This document shows positions 31,760-40,990 of a stretch of DNA of 64,000 nt, piece by piece. Position 1 is the stretch's first letter. Every line of letters begins with the position of its first letter. The DNA comes from Herpetosiphon sp042688385 (GTDB lineage: Bacteria; Chloroflexota; Chloroflexia; Chloroflexales; Herpetosiphonaceae), in NCBI RefSeq assembly GCF_042688385.1, contig NZ_JBHUPY010000001.1, positions 372,001 to 436,000 of the forward strand, given 5' to 3'. Both the position numbers and the translations under genes were made by a program. The notes below the pieces were generated by a model, which worked only from the letters and a program-made list of their open reading frames with translations, had not been told where the DNA came from and did not search any database.

Positions 31760-33949
31760 GTGTTGAGATGGTCTACAATGAAAACAGTAGGATCACACAA
31801 GTTAACTCGTTGGTTCATGCTAGCAGCATTTATCATTATCGTCAATGGCCTTCTGTCATGGCAATATCTGTTAACCATTCAAGCCAATAATGCGAATGTA
31901 ATTGAATCGGAAACGATGACCAATCGCTTAAATCGGCTTTTAGCCTTGTTGACTGATGCAGAAACCGCTCAACGTGGCTTTATTATTACTGGCAGCGAGC
32001 AATATTTAGAACCCTACAAAATTGCCCAAATTGAGCTACCTGGATTAATTGCTGAGATTGAAGCTAATAGTACGACTCGTCCAATTTTTTATTCGCGGCT
32101 TCCAGATTTAAAAAACTTGATTCAACAGCAACAACAAGAGCTCATTACAACAATCGAGTTGCGGCGCACGCAAGGCTTTGAAGCAGCCCAAATTATTGTG
32201 CTGGAAAATCAAGGCAAAGAACATATGGATACAATTCGTCAAATTGTCAATGGCTTGTTGATCCGTGAAAATAATCGGGCGCTTGAACGAGCTGCCCAAA
32301 CCAAGCTCAACGTGCAACGAGCTGGGTTTGCTTTGGCCTTCGCCACCTTAATCGCCAGTGCTTTTGTGATTGGCACCATGGTGTTAACTAAGCGCGATGC
32401 ACGCCAGCGCGACGCAGCCGCCAATGAGTTGCGCAATCAACGCGAATGGTTTGCCGTCACCCTCGCTAGCATCGGTGATGCAGTATTAACCACCGATACC
32501 GCTGGCCAAATTACCTTTATGAACCATATCGCCAGCACGATCACTGGCTGGCCCGAAGATCAAGCGCTGGGCAAATCAATCAATGAGGTGGCGGAGATTT
32601 TCGACCCCATCAGCAAACAAGTGCTTGCTCATCCAGTGAATACCGCCTTAGAGCAAGAAGAAATTGTTACCTTGAGCAATTCGGTGGTGATGCGCCAAGG
32701 CAATGATTATGTTGCAATTGAGGATAGCGCTGCGCCAATTTACGATCGCGAGCAACAGGTGATTGGCGCGGTGATGGTGTTTCGCGATGTAACCGAGCGT
32801 TATCGCGATGAATTTGGCCAACGTTTGCTGCGCACATTACATAATCAATTAGCTTCGACAATCGATTTGAGCCAGGTTTTAGCAACTAGCGCTGCGGTGC
32901 CAACCCCCAACTTTAGCACCGCCTGCGGCTTGTATCTCATGCTCGATCCCGATGATGAGCCAATGACCAGTTATAGCAGCGCTGAGCAACCATTGATTGA
33001 TTGGCACCAACACCCAGCTTTTGCCTCAGCAATTGCCAGTGGCCAAGCCCAAATCATCGATCATGCCTTGCCACAGGGCTATCAATCAGCAATTATCATC
33101 CCTTTTAAAGATCAACATCAATTAAGTGGGGCGATTGTCTTTTTGCATGCTGAACGTGATTTTGACCAGATTGATTTTGAATTGGCCGAGGAACTTGGTC
33201 AACGCATGATTTTGGCGCTTGAGCAGGCCCATTTGTATCGCCAAGCTCAAGATGCAGTCCGTCTGCGCGATGTATTTTTATCAATTGCCTCACACGAGTT
33301 GAAAAACCCACTGACGACCTTGCTTGGCCAATCGCAATTAAGCTTGCGCCGTCTCGAACGGCTCAACTATGAAGATGAACGGCTTCAACGTTCGTTGCAA
33401 GCAATCGAAGCCCAAGCCAATCGCATGAACAAGATGGTCACGGCCTTGCTCGATGTTTCGCGAATTGAAATGGGCCAGCTTGATATGCAGCACGATCAGA
33501 TTGATCTTGCTCAACTGGTGCACAATTTGGTCAATGATTTGGCGCTGACAACCGACCATCATCAGATTCGCTACCAATGCCTGACTAGCCAGCCAATTCA
33601 AGTCACGGGCGACTCAATGCGCTTGGAGCAAGTCTTTATCAATTTGATCAACAATGCGCTCAAATATAGCCCCGAACAAACCGAAGTGCTGGTGCGAGTT
33701 GATCGCAATGCGCAGCAAGCGATTGTCGAGATACGCGATCATGGGATTGGCATTCCTGCTGAAGCCTTGCCAAATTTATTTACCCGCTTCTATCGCGCCA
33801 GTAATGCAGCCCGCAGCCATGTTGCTGGGCTGGGCATTGGCCTCTTTGTCGTCAAAGAAATTGTCGATCTCCACGGCGGCACGATCGACGTGACAAGCCA
33901 AATTGGTCAAGGCAGTGTTTTTACGATTTATTTGCCTCTGCAAGTCTAA
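31760..33949 (+). CDS. sensor histidine kinase (CHASE3, PAS, divergent GAF, HisKA, HATPase_c)
   Basis: A 729-residue kinase (GTG 31760; an ATG at 31778 is equally possible, and neither has a strong binding site). Helix 1 is at about 17-37 and helix 2 at about 195-215. Between them is a CHASE3 domain with the signature LLTDAETAQRGFIITGSEQYLEPY. A PAS domain (about 230-355) has WFAVTLASIGDAVLTTD, and a weak GAF-like region covers 365-490. The HisKA phospho-acceptor is in ASHELKNPL, and the ATPase boxes are FINLINNALKYSP, IRDHGIGIP and GLGIGLFVVKEIV. No response regulator is adjacent, so it is an orphan kinase whose partner is elsewhere. Confidence 0.93.
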   Translation: MLRWSTMKTVGSHKLTRWFMLAAFIIIVNGLLSWQYLLTIQANNANVIESETMTNRLNRLLALLTDAETAQRGFIITGSEQYLEPYKIAQIELPGLIAEIEANSTTRPIFYSRLPDLKNLIQQQQQELITTIELRRTQGFEAAQIIVLENQGKEHMDTIRQIVNGLLIRENNRALERAAQTKLNVQRAGFALAFATLIASAFVIGTMVLTKRDARQRDAAANELRNQREWFAVTLASIGDAVLTTDTAGQITFMNHIASTITGWPEDQALGKSINEVAEIFDPISKQVLAHPVNTALEQEEIVTLSNSVVMRQGNDYVAIEDSAAPIYDREQQVIGAVMVFRDVTERYRDEFGQRLLRTLHNQLASTIDLSQVLATSAAVPTPNFSTACGLYLMLDPDDEPMTSYSSAEQPLIDWHQHPAFASAIASGQAQIIDHALPQGYQSAIIIPFKDQHQLSGAIVFLHAERDFDQIDFELAEELGQRMILALEQAHLYRQAQDAVRLRDVFLSIASHELKNPLTTLLGQSQLSLRRLERLNYEDERLQRSLQAIEAQANRMNKMVTALLDVSRIEMGQLDMQHDQIDLAQLVHNLVNDLALTTDHHQIRYQCLTSQPIQVTGDSMRLEQVFINLINNALKYSPEQTEVLVRVDRNAQQAIVEIRDHGIGIPAEALPNLFTRFYRASNAARSHVAGLGIGLFVVKEIVDLHGGTIDVTSQIGQGSVFTIYLPLQV

Positions 33950-34089
33950 AATACCCCAAACTTCCTCAATTTATTAACAAATGTTGATAATATGTCCTAG
34001 GGTACAATGCAGAATTGTCACTCTACAATATGGCAACTAAATGGTACATTAGTTTCAGACAATAGTTACAACAAAAAGGAACTAATGCA

Positions 34090-34245
34090 ATGTATAAGCA
34101 AGAATCAACCAATATATTTAGCCCAGCAAGTCAACAATCATGGATGCCAATTGATACAGAAGCTCACTGGACGATCAAAAACCCGCTGAATGTCTTCATT
34201 GTCCTACCAATTGTCCTGCTTATCTTTTCACTTGTCATGGCCTAA
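34090..34245 (+). CDS. 51-residue tail-anchored small membrane protein
   Basis: A short frame from ATG 34090 to TAA 34245 with AAGGA 9 bases upstream. The first 30 residues are polar (MYKQESTNIF…, W-rich near 18-27). Residues 34-50 (NVFIVLPIVLLIFSLVM) form one helix at the very C-terminus, so it should insert as a tail-anchored protein with its N-terminus in the cytosol. A terminator-like hairpin follows directly, supporting a discrete transcription unit. Function unknown; it lies between an orphan kinase and a MocR regulator. Confidence 0.6.
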   Translation: MYKQESTNIFSPASQQSWMPIDTEAHWTIKNPLNVFIVLPIVLLIFSLVMA

Positions 34246-34247
34246 AT

Positions 34248-34300
34248 GACAATAATGGCGTAGGGCTGGTACAATAGAGCTCTACGTCATTGTCTTTAAT
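34248..34300 (+). terminator. stem-loop after the small membrane protein
   Basis: GACAAT…GGCGTAGGGCT (34248-34267) pairs with AGCTCTACGTCATTGTC (34278-34294), with G-U pairs and a 3-base bulge, followed by TTTAATT. It lies 34 bases before the MocR start and may also affect that gene's expression. Confidence 0.6.
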
Positions 34301-34328
34301 TGCCAATCCTTCCACAGAAAGGCCAACC

Positions 34329-35825
34329 ATGGAATTTCAGCTTGATCGCCAACATGCCAAGCCACTCTACATTCAATTGTCCGAACAATTACAAGAACGG
34401 ATTCGGAGTGGCTCTTTGCCAGCTGGCACCAAATTGCCACCAGTGCGCGATTTAGCCGAATCCCTTGGTCTTACTCGCTTGACTGTCCACAATGCCTATA
34501 GTGAATTGCAAGCTAGTGGTTGGGTTGAGGCCTACGTTGGCCGCGGCACTTTCGTCGCCGAACGCTCGAAGCCAATTATTCCCGAATATGAGCTACGCCA
34601 ACGCGCTGTCGACGAGCTACAAACCCCATGGATTAGCCAAGGCATGCTGGCTGATATGCTGCGCTTGGCCCAGCAGCCCAACCTGATCTCCTTTGCCCAA
34701 GCCTCGCCAGCAGAAGAAACCTTTCCGGTGCGCGAAATTGGGCGGGCTATTCAGCAAGCGCTGCGCGACCCAAGTGCCTTAGGCTATGGCCCAACCCAAG
34801 GCGAATTATGTTTGCGTGAAGCGATTGCAACGTGGCTGCTTGATCGCAACGTCGTGACCTCGCCCGACCATGTGCTGGTTACGACAGGTGCGCAGCAAGG
34901 TGTGGCTTTGGCATTAAAGGCCTTTGTGCGTCAAGGCGATGTGGTGTTGGTTGAAGAACCAACCTACTTAGGCTTTATCGAACAAGCGACAGCCTTGGGC
35001 GTACGCCTAATCGGCATTCCCTTGGATGACCAAGGCTTGCGGCTGGATATTTTGCAACGGGTGTTGTGCGAATACAAACCACGCTTGCTCTACACCGTGC
35101 CAACCTTTCACAATCCGACCGGTGTTTGCCTTTCACCAGAACGTCAAGCAGCGCTATTACACTTGGCCGAAGAGCATAATCTGATTATTTTAGAAGATGA
35201 TGTGTATGGGCCGTTGAGCTATGATACCCAGCCACCGCACCCAATCAAAGCCCGCGATACCAATGGGCGGGTGGTGTATCTTGGCAGTTTCTCCAAAATT
35301 TTGACTCCTGGCTTGCGTTTGGGCTATTTGGTTGCCCGCGATGAGCTGTTGCACCCATTGCTTGCTGCCAAGCGTGGCAACGATTTGCACTGCTCGCCGT
35401 TGCTGCAACGGGCCTTGGCCGATTACCTTGGGCGCGGTCAGTTGGCAGCCCATCTGCGCTATGTGCGCGAACTCTATCGCGAGCGTCGCGATGCCATGGA
35501 ACGGGCGCTCAACCGCTATTGTCCCCGTGATATTCAATGGACGCATCCACGCGGCGGGTTATGCTATTGGCTGACCTTGCCTGCTGGATTGAATGGCACC
35601 GATATTTATACCGAGGCGATCGAAGCAGGCGTTGGTGTAACGCTCGGCAATGTCTTCTTTCCCCAACCGCCGCGCAATGCACACCTACGGCTTTGTTTTG
35701 CCACCCAATCACCAGAATTAATTGATCGTGGAATTCGCCTATTGGGCGATGTTTTGACCCGCCATGTCTTGCGTTGCGGCCAACTTGCTGCGCGGGCTTG
35801 GCGCGAAACCACACCACTCATGTAA
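34329..35825 (+). CDS. MocR-type transcriptional regulator (GntR HTH fused to aminotransferase fold)
   Basis: 498 residues from ATG 34329 (AGAAAGG 6 bases upstream). Residues 8-75 are a GntR winged helix (PLYIQLSEQLQERIRSGSLPAGTKLPPVRDLAESLG…). After a short linker, a fold-type I aminotransferase domain covers about 105-480. It has TTGAQQGVALAL, YTVPTFHNPTGVCLS, EDDVYGPLSYD and the PLP lysine in LGSFSKILTPGLRLGY. MocR proteins use PLP or its amino-acid adducts as effectors and commonly control transport or vitamin B6/amino-acid genes. The EamA transporter gene 90 bases downstream is the likely target. Confidence 0.92.
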   Translation: MEFQLDRQHAKPLYIQLSEQLQERIRSGSLPAGTKLPPVRDLAESLGLTRLTVHNAYSELQASGWVEAYVGRGTFVAERSKPIIPEYELRQRAVDELQTPWISQGMLADMLRLAQQPNLISFAQASPAEETFPVREIGRAIQQALRDPSALGYGPTQGELCLREAIATWLLDRNVVTSPDHVLVTTGAQQGVALALKAFVRQGDVVLVEEPTYLGFIEQATALGVRLIGIPLDDQGLRLDILQRVLCEYKPRLLYTVPTFHNPTGVCLSPERQAALLHLAEEHNLIILEDDVYGPLSYDTQPPHPIKARDTNGRVVYLGSFSKILTPGLRLGYLVARDELLHPLLAAKRGNDLHCSPLLQRALADYLGRGQLAAHLRYVRELYRERRDAMERALNRYCPRDIQWTHPRGGLCYWLTLPAGLNGTDIYTEAIEAGVGVTLGNVFFPQPPRNAHLRLCFATQSPELIDRGIRLLGDVLTRHVLRCGQLAARAWRETTPLM

Positions 35826-35915
35826 GCTGGTGAATTCCAAAACAATGCTGGAACAGCACTGCTCCGCCTCGGTTCCATCGATAGATTGCTGGCTTGCAAG
35901 GAAGGAAATTGTGGT

Positions 35916-36830
35916 ATGACACTGCGGCAAATGGGCGTATTGATGATTTTAGCGTTAGTTTGGGGAGCATCGTTTTTATTTATTCGGCTGGGCGTAGAAA
36001 CAATTCCGCCAATTAGCTTTGTGTTTCTGCGGCTGGCAATTGCTGCGGTGTTGATTTATGCAGTGTTGCGCTGGCAAAAAATTAGTTTGCCCCGTGAGCG
36101 CAAGCTTTGGTATTCGCTGGGCTTTGTTGGCTTTATCAACGCCGCCTTGCCCTACTGCCTCTTTGCTTGGGGCGAGCACAAAATGGGCGCAAATGCCAGT
36201 GGGCTGGCTTCGATCTATAATGCGACGACACCGTTATGGACAGTGATTCTGGCGTTTAGCTTTGTACGCTCAGAACGCCTGACCGGAGTGCGCACCTTTG
36301 GCATTTTGCTGGGCTTCGCTGGGGTCGTCTATTTATTTTCGCGCTCGATTGGCAACATTGATAGCTTGGATACGTGGGGCCAAATTGCCTGTATTATTGC
36401 TTCAGCGATGTATGGGATTGGCACATTGTATGTGCGCCGTACTTTTGGCGGCTTGCCAGCCCTGATTCCAGCCTTTGGCCAGATGGTGAGTGGCGCGCTA
36501 ATGCTCTTGCCAATCGCAATTGTGGTTGACCATAACAGCTGGCAAACGCCGAGTTTAGTTTCGCTTGGCTCGCTGTTTGGCTTGGCTATTTTAGGCACTG
36601 CAATTGCCCAGATTCTCTATTTCTGGTTGGTTAAACAGGTTGGGGCAGCGCGTACCTCGCAAGTGACCTATATTTTGCCAATCTTCGCGATTTTTTGGGG
36701 CTGGCTGTTTTTGAATGAAGCCATTCGCAGTGATATGCTAATTGGTTTATGTTTGATTTTGCTGGGTGTGATCATTGTCAATGGCAAATGGCCATTTCGT
36801 CGTCAGAGCGTGGCCGCTTCCAGCAGCTAA
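35916..36830 (+). CDS. EamA/DMT-family transporter
   Basis: 304 residues from ATG 35916 (an upstream in-frame TTG is less likely; AAGGAAGG lies before the ATG). Ten helices in two EamA repeats: the first begins LILALVWGASFLFIRLGVETIPP, the second has GQIACIIASAMYGIGTLYVRRTF and ILGTAIAQILYFWLVKQVGAAR. Such carriers export amino acids, nucleosides or drugs through the inner membrane. Pairing with a MocR regulator suggests an amine or amino-acid substrate. ilvE follows 30 bases later and may be co-transcribed. Confidence 0.9.
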   Translation: MTLRQMGVLMILALVWGASFLFIRLGVETIPPISFVFLRLAIAAVLIYAVLRWQKISLPRERKLWYSLGFVGFINAALPYCLFAWGEHKMGANASGLASIYNATTPLWTVILAFSFVRSERLTGVRTFGILLGFAGVVYLFSRSIGNIDSLDTWGQIACIIASAMYGIGTLYVRRTFGGLPALIPAFGQMVSGALMLLPIAIVVDHNSWQTPSLVSLGSLFGLAILGTAIAQILYFWLVKQVGAARTSQVTYILPIFAIFWGWLFLNEAIRSDMLIGLCLILLGVIIVNGKWPFRRQSVAASSS

Positions 36831-36860
36831 TTAATTCTTGCCTACAATTAAGGAGTAGCT

Positions 36861-37796
36861 ATGTCAACCAATCGTTTTGCCTTTTTCAAAGGGGAAATTG
36901 TGCCGATTGCTGATGCCAAAGTCAGTGTTATGAACCATGCCTTGAATTATGGCACTGGCTGTTTTGAAGGCATTCGGGCCTATTGGAACGAAGCCGATGA
37001 GCAATTGTATGTGTTTCATTTGCAAGCCCACTACGAACGCTTGTTGCGCTCGTGCAAAGTGTTGCAAATTCGCTTGCCCTACACGGTGGAGCAACTGGTT
37101 GAAACCACGCTCGAATTATTGCGGCGCGAAGAATTTCGCAGCGATGTCTATATTCGTCCCTTAGCCTACAAATCGTTTGAAGGCATTGGGGTACGCTTGC
37201 ACGACATCAGCGACGATTTTACGATTTGGGCGATTCCATTCGGCAAATATATTGAAAAAGAAGCTGGCTTGAAAGTTGGTATTAGCTCATGGCGACGAAT
37301 TGATGATAATGCGATTCCAGCGCGACTGAAAGCTACTGGATCGTATGTTAATTCAGCGCTGGTTAAGAGCGAAGCCATGCAAAATGGCTTTGATGAAGGC
37401 ATTGTTTTGACCCAAGATGGCCATGTTTGCGAAGGTAGCGCCGAAAACATTTATGTGGTTCGCAATGGCGTATTGTATACCCCAGGCATTACCGATAACA
37501 TTCTGGAAGGCATTACCCGCCATGTCATCAAGCAACTGGCGACTGAGGAGCTTGGCTTGCAGGTCGTTGAGCGCACGATCGATCGTACCGAACTCTATGC
37601 AGCCGATGAAATATTCTTCTGTGGTACTGGTGTTGAAGTTACGCCGGTGGTAGAGGTTGATCATCGCGCGGTTGGCAATGGCGAGATTGGCCCCATCTTC
37701 ACGCAGCTTCGCAGCTTGTATTATGCAGCAACCCATGGCCAAGATGCCAAGCGCCGCGAATGGTGCAGCCCTGTCTATAGTTCTGTCTTGGCATAA
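36861..37796 (+). CDS. ilvE: branched-chain amino-acid aminotransferase
   Basis: Catalyses the last step of Leu, Ile and Val synthesis and the first of their breakdown, with PLP. A 311-residue fold-type IV protein. SVMNHALNYGTGCFEGIRAY (substrate loop), VYIRPLAYKS, the PLP lysine in ARLKATGSYVNSALVK, GFDEGIVLTQDGHVCEGSAENIYVVRNG and FFCGTGVEVTPVVEVD are all intact. AAGGAG lies 6 bases before the ATG. A perfect terminator follows at 37816. 2-Oxoisovalerate made here is also the substrate of PanB. Confidence 0.95.
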   Translation: MSTNRFAFFKGEIVPIADAKVSVMNHALNYGTGCFEGIRAYWNEADEQLYVFHLQAHYERLLRSCKVLQIRLPYTVEQLVETTLELLRREEFRSDVYIRPLAYKSFEGIGVRLHDISDDFTIWAIPFGKYIEKEAGLKVGISSWRRIDDNAIPARLKATGSYVNSALVKSEAMQNGFDEGIVLTQDGHVCEGSAENIYVVRNGVLYTPGITDNILEGITRHVIKQLATEELGLQVVERTIDRTELYAADEIFFCGTGVEVTPVVEVDHRAVGNGEIGPIFTQLRSLYYAATHGQDAKRREWCSPVYSSVLA

Positions 37797-37815
37797 ACTC
37801 AGCTACCTACGGACA

Positions 37816-37844
37816 AACGCCAGTTCATGTGAACTGGCGTTTTT
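37816..37844 (+). terminator. ilvE terminator
   Basis: AACGCCAGTTCA and TGAACTGGCGTT are perfect 12-bp arms with a 2-base loop, followed by TTT. It lies 19 bases after the ilvE stop. Confidence 0.92.
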
Positions 37845-37851
37845 AGATGCA

Positions 37852-37882
37852 CAAAAAAGCCTGCTCCATTGCTGGAGCAGGC
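37852..37882 (-). terminator. terminator of the secreted repeat protein gene
   Basis: GCCTGCTCCA and TGGAGCAGGC form a perfect 10-bp stem (37859-37882). On the minus strand it is followed by TTTTTT (the A-run at 37852-37857). It lies 26 bases after the stop at 37909, back-to-back with the ilvE terminator. Confidence 0.92.
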
Positions 37883-37908
37883 CCAAGGGAATCCTCAAAG
37901 GTTTTAGC

Positions 37909-39321
37909 CTAGTTGAAAGGAATACCGTTGTAGTCTTCGCCGGTGGTGCCAGTACCAACAGGAGTTTGGACACGAGCAACGACGATCAAGCTAGCGCCTG
38001 CGCCTTCAACCACCGCTGAACCACCACCAACACCCATGCCAGCAGCGCTTGGAGTTGCGCTGGTTGGGTTTGAGCTAGCCTTAGCGCCTGGTGCAATGTT
38101 TGCAATGGTGTGGGTACCAATCAATCCACCGGTTGCGTTGTAGTACTTAACGGTGACGTTGGTTGCAGCAGTCGTGCCAACATTTTGGATGGCGATGAAG
38201 GTTTGTTGGCCACCTTGAGCTGGGGTCAACCAGCGAACGTATGGCAATGCAGTCTTAGCGCTACCAGCGGTTGCACCTTCGAATGCGGTGTACAAGCCAG
38301 CGCCGTTAACCTTACCAATAGCCAAGATTGGTTGGTTTGAGTTGATGGTTGCTGAGCCATTGAAGTTCACTGGAGTCACACCACAAGGGTTAAAGCTTGC
38401 TTTAGCACCTGGGGCAATGGTGACTTGTGGTGACATTATTGGTGCACCACCTGCGCTACTAACATAGGTAACGCTAACTGTAGCTGGTGAAGTGCTAGCA
38501 TTTTGCACTGCATAGAACGTGGTAGCTTTACCACTTGGAATTACTAAGTCGCAGAGGGCGCTTGCCATGTAGACTTTGGTTGCAGCAGCGGTTGATGGGA
38601 ATGCTTGTGAAGCATATGCACCAGCACCGTTGGTTTGCAATTCAAGGGCGGTACCAACAGCGCTACCTGCGTTGCTGGTGCCATTCTTGGTGGCGGTTAC
38701 ACGAACTGAACCATTGAAGCTTGCGCCCAATTCAGCAATCGTGCCAGCATCATAGTAGACTGAAGCATTTGGCAAAACGTTGGTTGGGTTGGCGGTGTAC
38801 GTAACGCCAGTTGGGGTGACGAATTCAATCTTGAAATCGTTCGCAACTGAGTCGGTGTTTTGAACGACAAATTTGCTGGTGTAGTTAGCAAATGACTTCA
38901 AAACGGTTGGAATCAAAACGGTTGGTGAACCGCTTGAGAAACCATTCGACAATGGGCGGTTTTTCACAACTGAGGCTGCTGCTGGAATTTGGACCAAGGT
39001 TGCAGCGATTGGTTGATCAGCTGAGATAACTGCTGAACCATTGAAGCTGGTGCCAAAGCTGCTAACTGAGCCAACGAAGAACGAGCCAGCGCCATTTTGG
39101 GCCAAGGTTGATGATGGAGCAGGTGATGCAACACCGGTTGAGCTGTAAACAACCAAGTTAATGTTTGCTGCACCAGCACCAATGTTTTGGTAGGTGATTG
39201 AGGTAGTGAAGGCGGTTGCATAGGCATTGGTTTGAGCTGATACGCCCCGACCGCCTACTGCAAAGATTGAAAGCAACAAGGCAACCATCATTGCCCGGAC
39301 ACGCAGCTTCGCAAACGTCAT
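37909..39321 (-). CDS. secreted surface protein with Ig-like repeats
   Basis: A 470-residue protein with a Sec signal (1-30, cleavage near VSA-QTN) and AAGGAG 7 bases before the ATG. It consists of three to four beta-rich repeats of about 110 residues. Each has a 'F-VQN…' or 'Y-AVQNAST' strand, an 'APGAKASFNP' or 'LPNASVYYD' turn, FNGSA-I and 'QPI-A' elements. The composition (G, A, S, T, N, V; almost no K or E) and low-complexity codon use indicate an extracellular fibre or adhesin-like protein. No anchor is visible at the C-terminus. A promoter (39392-39420) and strong terminator mark it as a single-gene unit. Confidence 0.8.
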   Translation of the reverse strand: MTFAKLRVRAMMVALLLSIFAVGGRGVSAQTNAYATAFTTSITYQNIGAGAANINLVVYSSTGVASPAPSSTLAQNGAGSFFVGSVSSFGTSFNGSAVISADQPIAATLVQIPAAASVVKNRPLSNGFSSGSPTVLIPTVLKSFANYTSKFVVQNTDSVANDFKIEFVTPTGVTYTANPTNVLPNASVYYDAGTIAELGASFNGSVRVTATKNGTSNAGSAVGTALELQTNGAGAYASQAFPSTAAATKVYMASALCDLVIPSGKATTFYAVQNASTSPATVSVTYVSSAGGAPIMSPQVTIAPGAKASFNPCGVTPVNFNGSATINSNQPILAIGKVNGAGLYTAFEGATAGSAKTALPYVRWLTPAQGGQQTFIAIQNVGTTAATNVTVKYYNATGGLIGTHTIANIAPGAKASSNPTSATPSAAGMGVGGGSAVVEGAGASLIVVARVQTPVGTGTTGEDYNGIPFN

Positions 39322-39391
39322 GGATGAACTCCTTTATACGACCGTTAATTTACCTAGACACTTCGTAGGTATTCCCTTGGATGCTCGCTAT

Positions 39392-39420
39392 AGTATCACA
39401 AGATCATAGGTTCATGACAA
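39392..39420 (-). promoter_or_regulatory. promoter of the secreted repeat protein gene
   Basis: On the minus strand TTGTCA (39415-39420), a 17-base spacer and GATACT (39392-39397). Predicted leader of about 65 bases. The plus-strand side of this 375-base gap (to 39697) shows no clear promoter. Confidence 0.6.
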
Positions 39421-39696
39421 TACTCCATCTTGGCTAATAGCAGGATTATTGTGCCTATGGATGCTTCTTTGCTAGATTTGATCTGATGTATTCAGCGTGG
39501 TATGCTTGGCTAGCTTTTGACCCGATTTCGTTGGGCTAGCGCCTATTTCAATCATCGATCAAGCATTAATTCGCACAACTATTGGTCTATTTGTTCTTTA
39601 ATCCCTTGCGAAGCGGCTAATCCTTTTGGGTTAATAAGCTATTTTTATCCTTGTTTAGCGGGGTTAATTCGATCGATTAAAGAGGAGTTATCCGAT

Positions 39697-40437
39697 TTGG
39701 GAATCAAAACACGATTTAAGAATAGTTGGTCAACCTTGGCCAACACATGGCGCTTGAGTTCGCTCAATCGCATGCACCCAAAGCTGGTAAATACGATCAA
39801 ACATGTCCAGAAACAGCACTTAACCTACCTTGATCCACTAGCCTTAATCGATTTGGGCTTGGCCGTGCGTCAGCTTGAACAACAGGGCATAGCTGGCCAA
39901 ATGCTTGAATTGGGCTGTGCTGCTGGCGGCTCGGCGATTGTGATTACCAGTGTCAAAGCCAAACAACGTCCATTTGCAATTTACGATGTTTTTGGCATGA
40001 TTCCGCCACCTTCAGAACGTGATGGCCAGGATGTGCATCAACGCTACGAAGTGATTAGCACTGGTAAATCGCCCGGTTTGGGCAATCGTCGCTACTATGG
40101 CTATGAAGAGGAGCTTGATCAAAAGGTTATCGCCGCCTTTACCGAAGCAGGCTACCCAATTGAGCAACATCATGTACACCTAGTTAAGGGCTTATATGAA
40201 GATAGCCTCCAGATCGATCAGCCAGTCGCTTTCGCCCATATTGATTGCGATTGGTACGATTCAGTGATGGTTTGTCTTGAACGAATTGTGCCGCATCTGG
40301 TTCAAGGCGGTATCTTGGTCATCGACGACTATACTAGTTGGTCTGGTTGTCGCCATGCTATCGATGATTTCTTCCGTAATCGCCAAGCTGAATTTCGCTT
40401 TGAGCATAAAAGTCGTTTGCATATTACTCGGCGCTAA
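39697..40437 (+). CDS. TylF/macrocin-type O-methyltransferase family protein
   Basis: 246 residues from TTG 39697, with AAAGAGGAG 8 bases upstream; the frame is open to 39517 but that part has unusual composition and no start signal. The Rossmann-type core has MLELGCAAGGSAIVI (SAM-binding glycine loop), FAIYDVFGMIPPPSERDG, VHLVKGLYEDSL, AFAHIDCDWYDSV (metal-ligand aspartates) and GGILVIDDYTSWSGCRHAIDDFF. This family methylates sugars or polyketide-linked sugars in a metal-dependent manner. Position next to the exopolysaccharide operon suggests modification of a glycan; that is inference. Confidence 0.85.
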   Translation: MGIKTRFKNSWSTLANTWRLSSLNRMHPKLVNTIKHVQKQHLTYLDPLALIDLGLAVRQLEQQGIAGQMLELGCAAGGSAIVITSVKAKQRPFAIYDVFGMIPPPSERDGQDVHQRYEVISTGKSPGLGNRRYYGYEEELDQKVIAAFTEAGYPIEQHHVHLVKGLYEDSLQIDQPVAFAHIDCDWYDSVMVCLERIVPHLVQGGILVIDDYTSWSGCRHAIDDFFRNRQAEFRFEHKSRLHITRR

Positions 40438-40468
40438 TGTTATGTTTTAGGAAAGAGGTACATTGTCT

Positions 40469-40990
40469 ATGCGCAAAATTCTTTTGACAGGCTTAATCCT
40501 GGGAGCATTGGCTGGCTGTAGCGATAGTAGTTTGCCTGCTACAACCAACCCATTGCCAACTGTTAACAGTTCCTTGCCAACGGTTGGAACCTTGCCAACC
40601 CCAACCCTCATGACCGTCGAAGATCACGATTTGAGCCAAATTAAAGATCCTGAAAGTGGCCGGACAACGGTTTTTGGCAATGTTAGCAACCCAACCAATA
40701 ATCAGCCCTATAGCCAAGTTCCAGTTCAATTGGCTGAAGCCTTCGATAACGATCAGGGCGAAACCAATTTTGTGCTGAATACTGCCCAAAGCCCAATTAC
40801 TATTGCTGATGATCAAGGCGATTTTGTGTTTGAAAATATTCCACCCCATCGCTATGTTGTGGTAGTCGGCGATGTTTTTGGCAATTATAAGGTGTTACTT
40901 GGCCCTGATCAGATAACAATGGTGATTGATGCTAAAAGCGATCAAAAACTCGATTTAGGCGAACTCAAGGTCGATATTTTTGCTCCCTAA
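40469..40990 (+). CDS. lipoprotein with carboxypeptidase-regulatory-like beta domain
   Basis: 173 residues from ATG 40469 (an in-frame TTG 6 bases upstream is possible). The signal peptide ends in LGALAGCSDSS, giving lipidated C17. A T/P/L-rich linker (20-50) leads to a beta-sandwich (about 60-170). GRTTVFGNVSN, DDQGDFVFENIPPHRYVVVV and LDLGELKV match the carboxypeptidase-regulatory or transthyretin-like fold, often found on exported proteins. It follows the methyltransferase by 31 bases. Its last 26 bases overlap the convergent glycosyltransferase gene. Confidence 0.78.
   Translation: MRKILLTGLILGALAGCSDSSLPATTNPLPTVNSSLPTVGTLPTPTLMTVEDHDLSQIKDPESGRTTVFGNVSNPTNNQPYSQVPVQLAEAFDNDQGETNFVLNTAQSPITIADDQGDFVFENIPPHRYVVVVGDVFGNYKVLLGPDQITMVIDAKSDQKLDLGELKVDIFAP

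Noticed and set aside
39517..39696. Extra 60 N-terminal residues of the TylF-like methyltransferase
   Set aside because: Composition is unlike the family, no start signal is seen, and a good ribosome site precedes the TTG at 39697.
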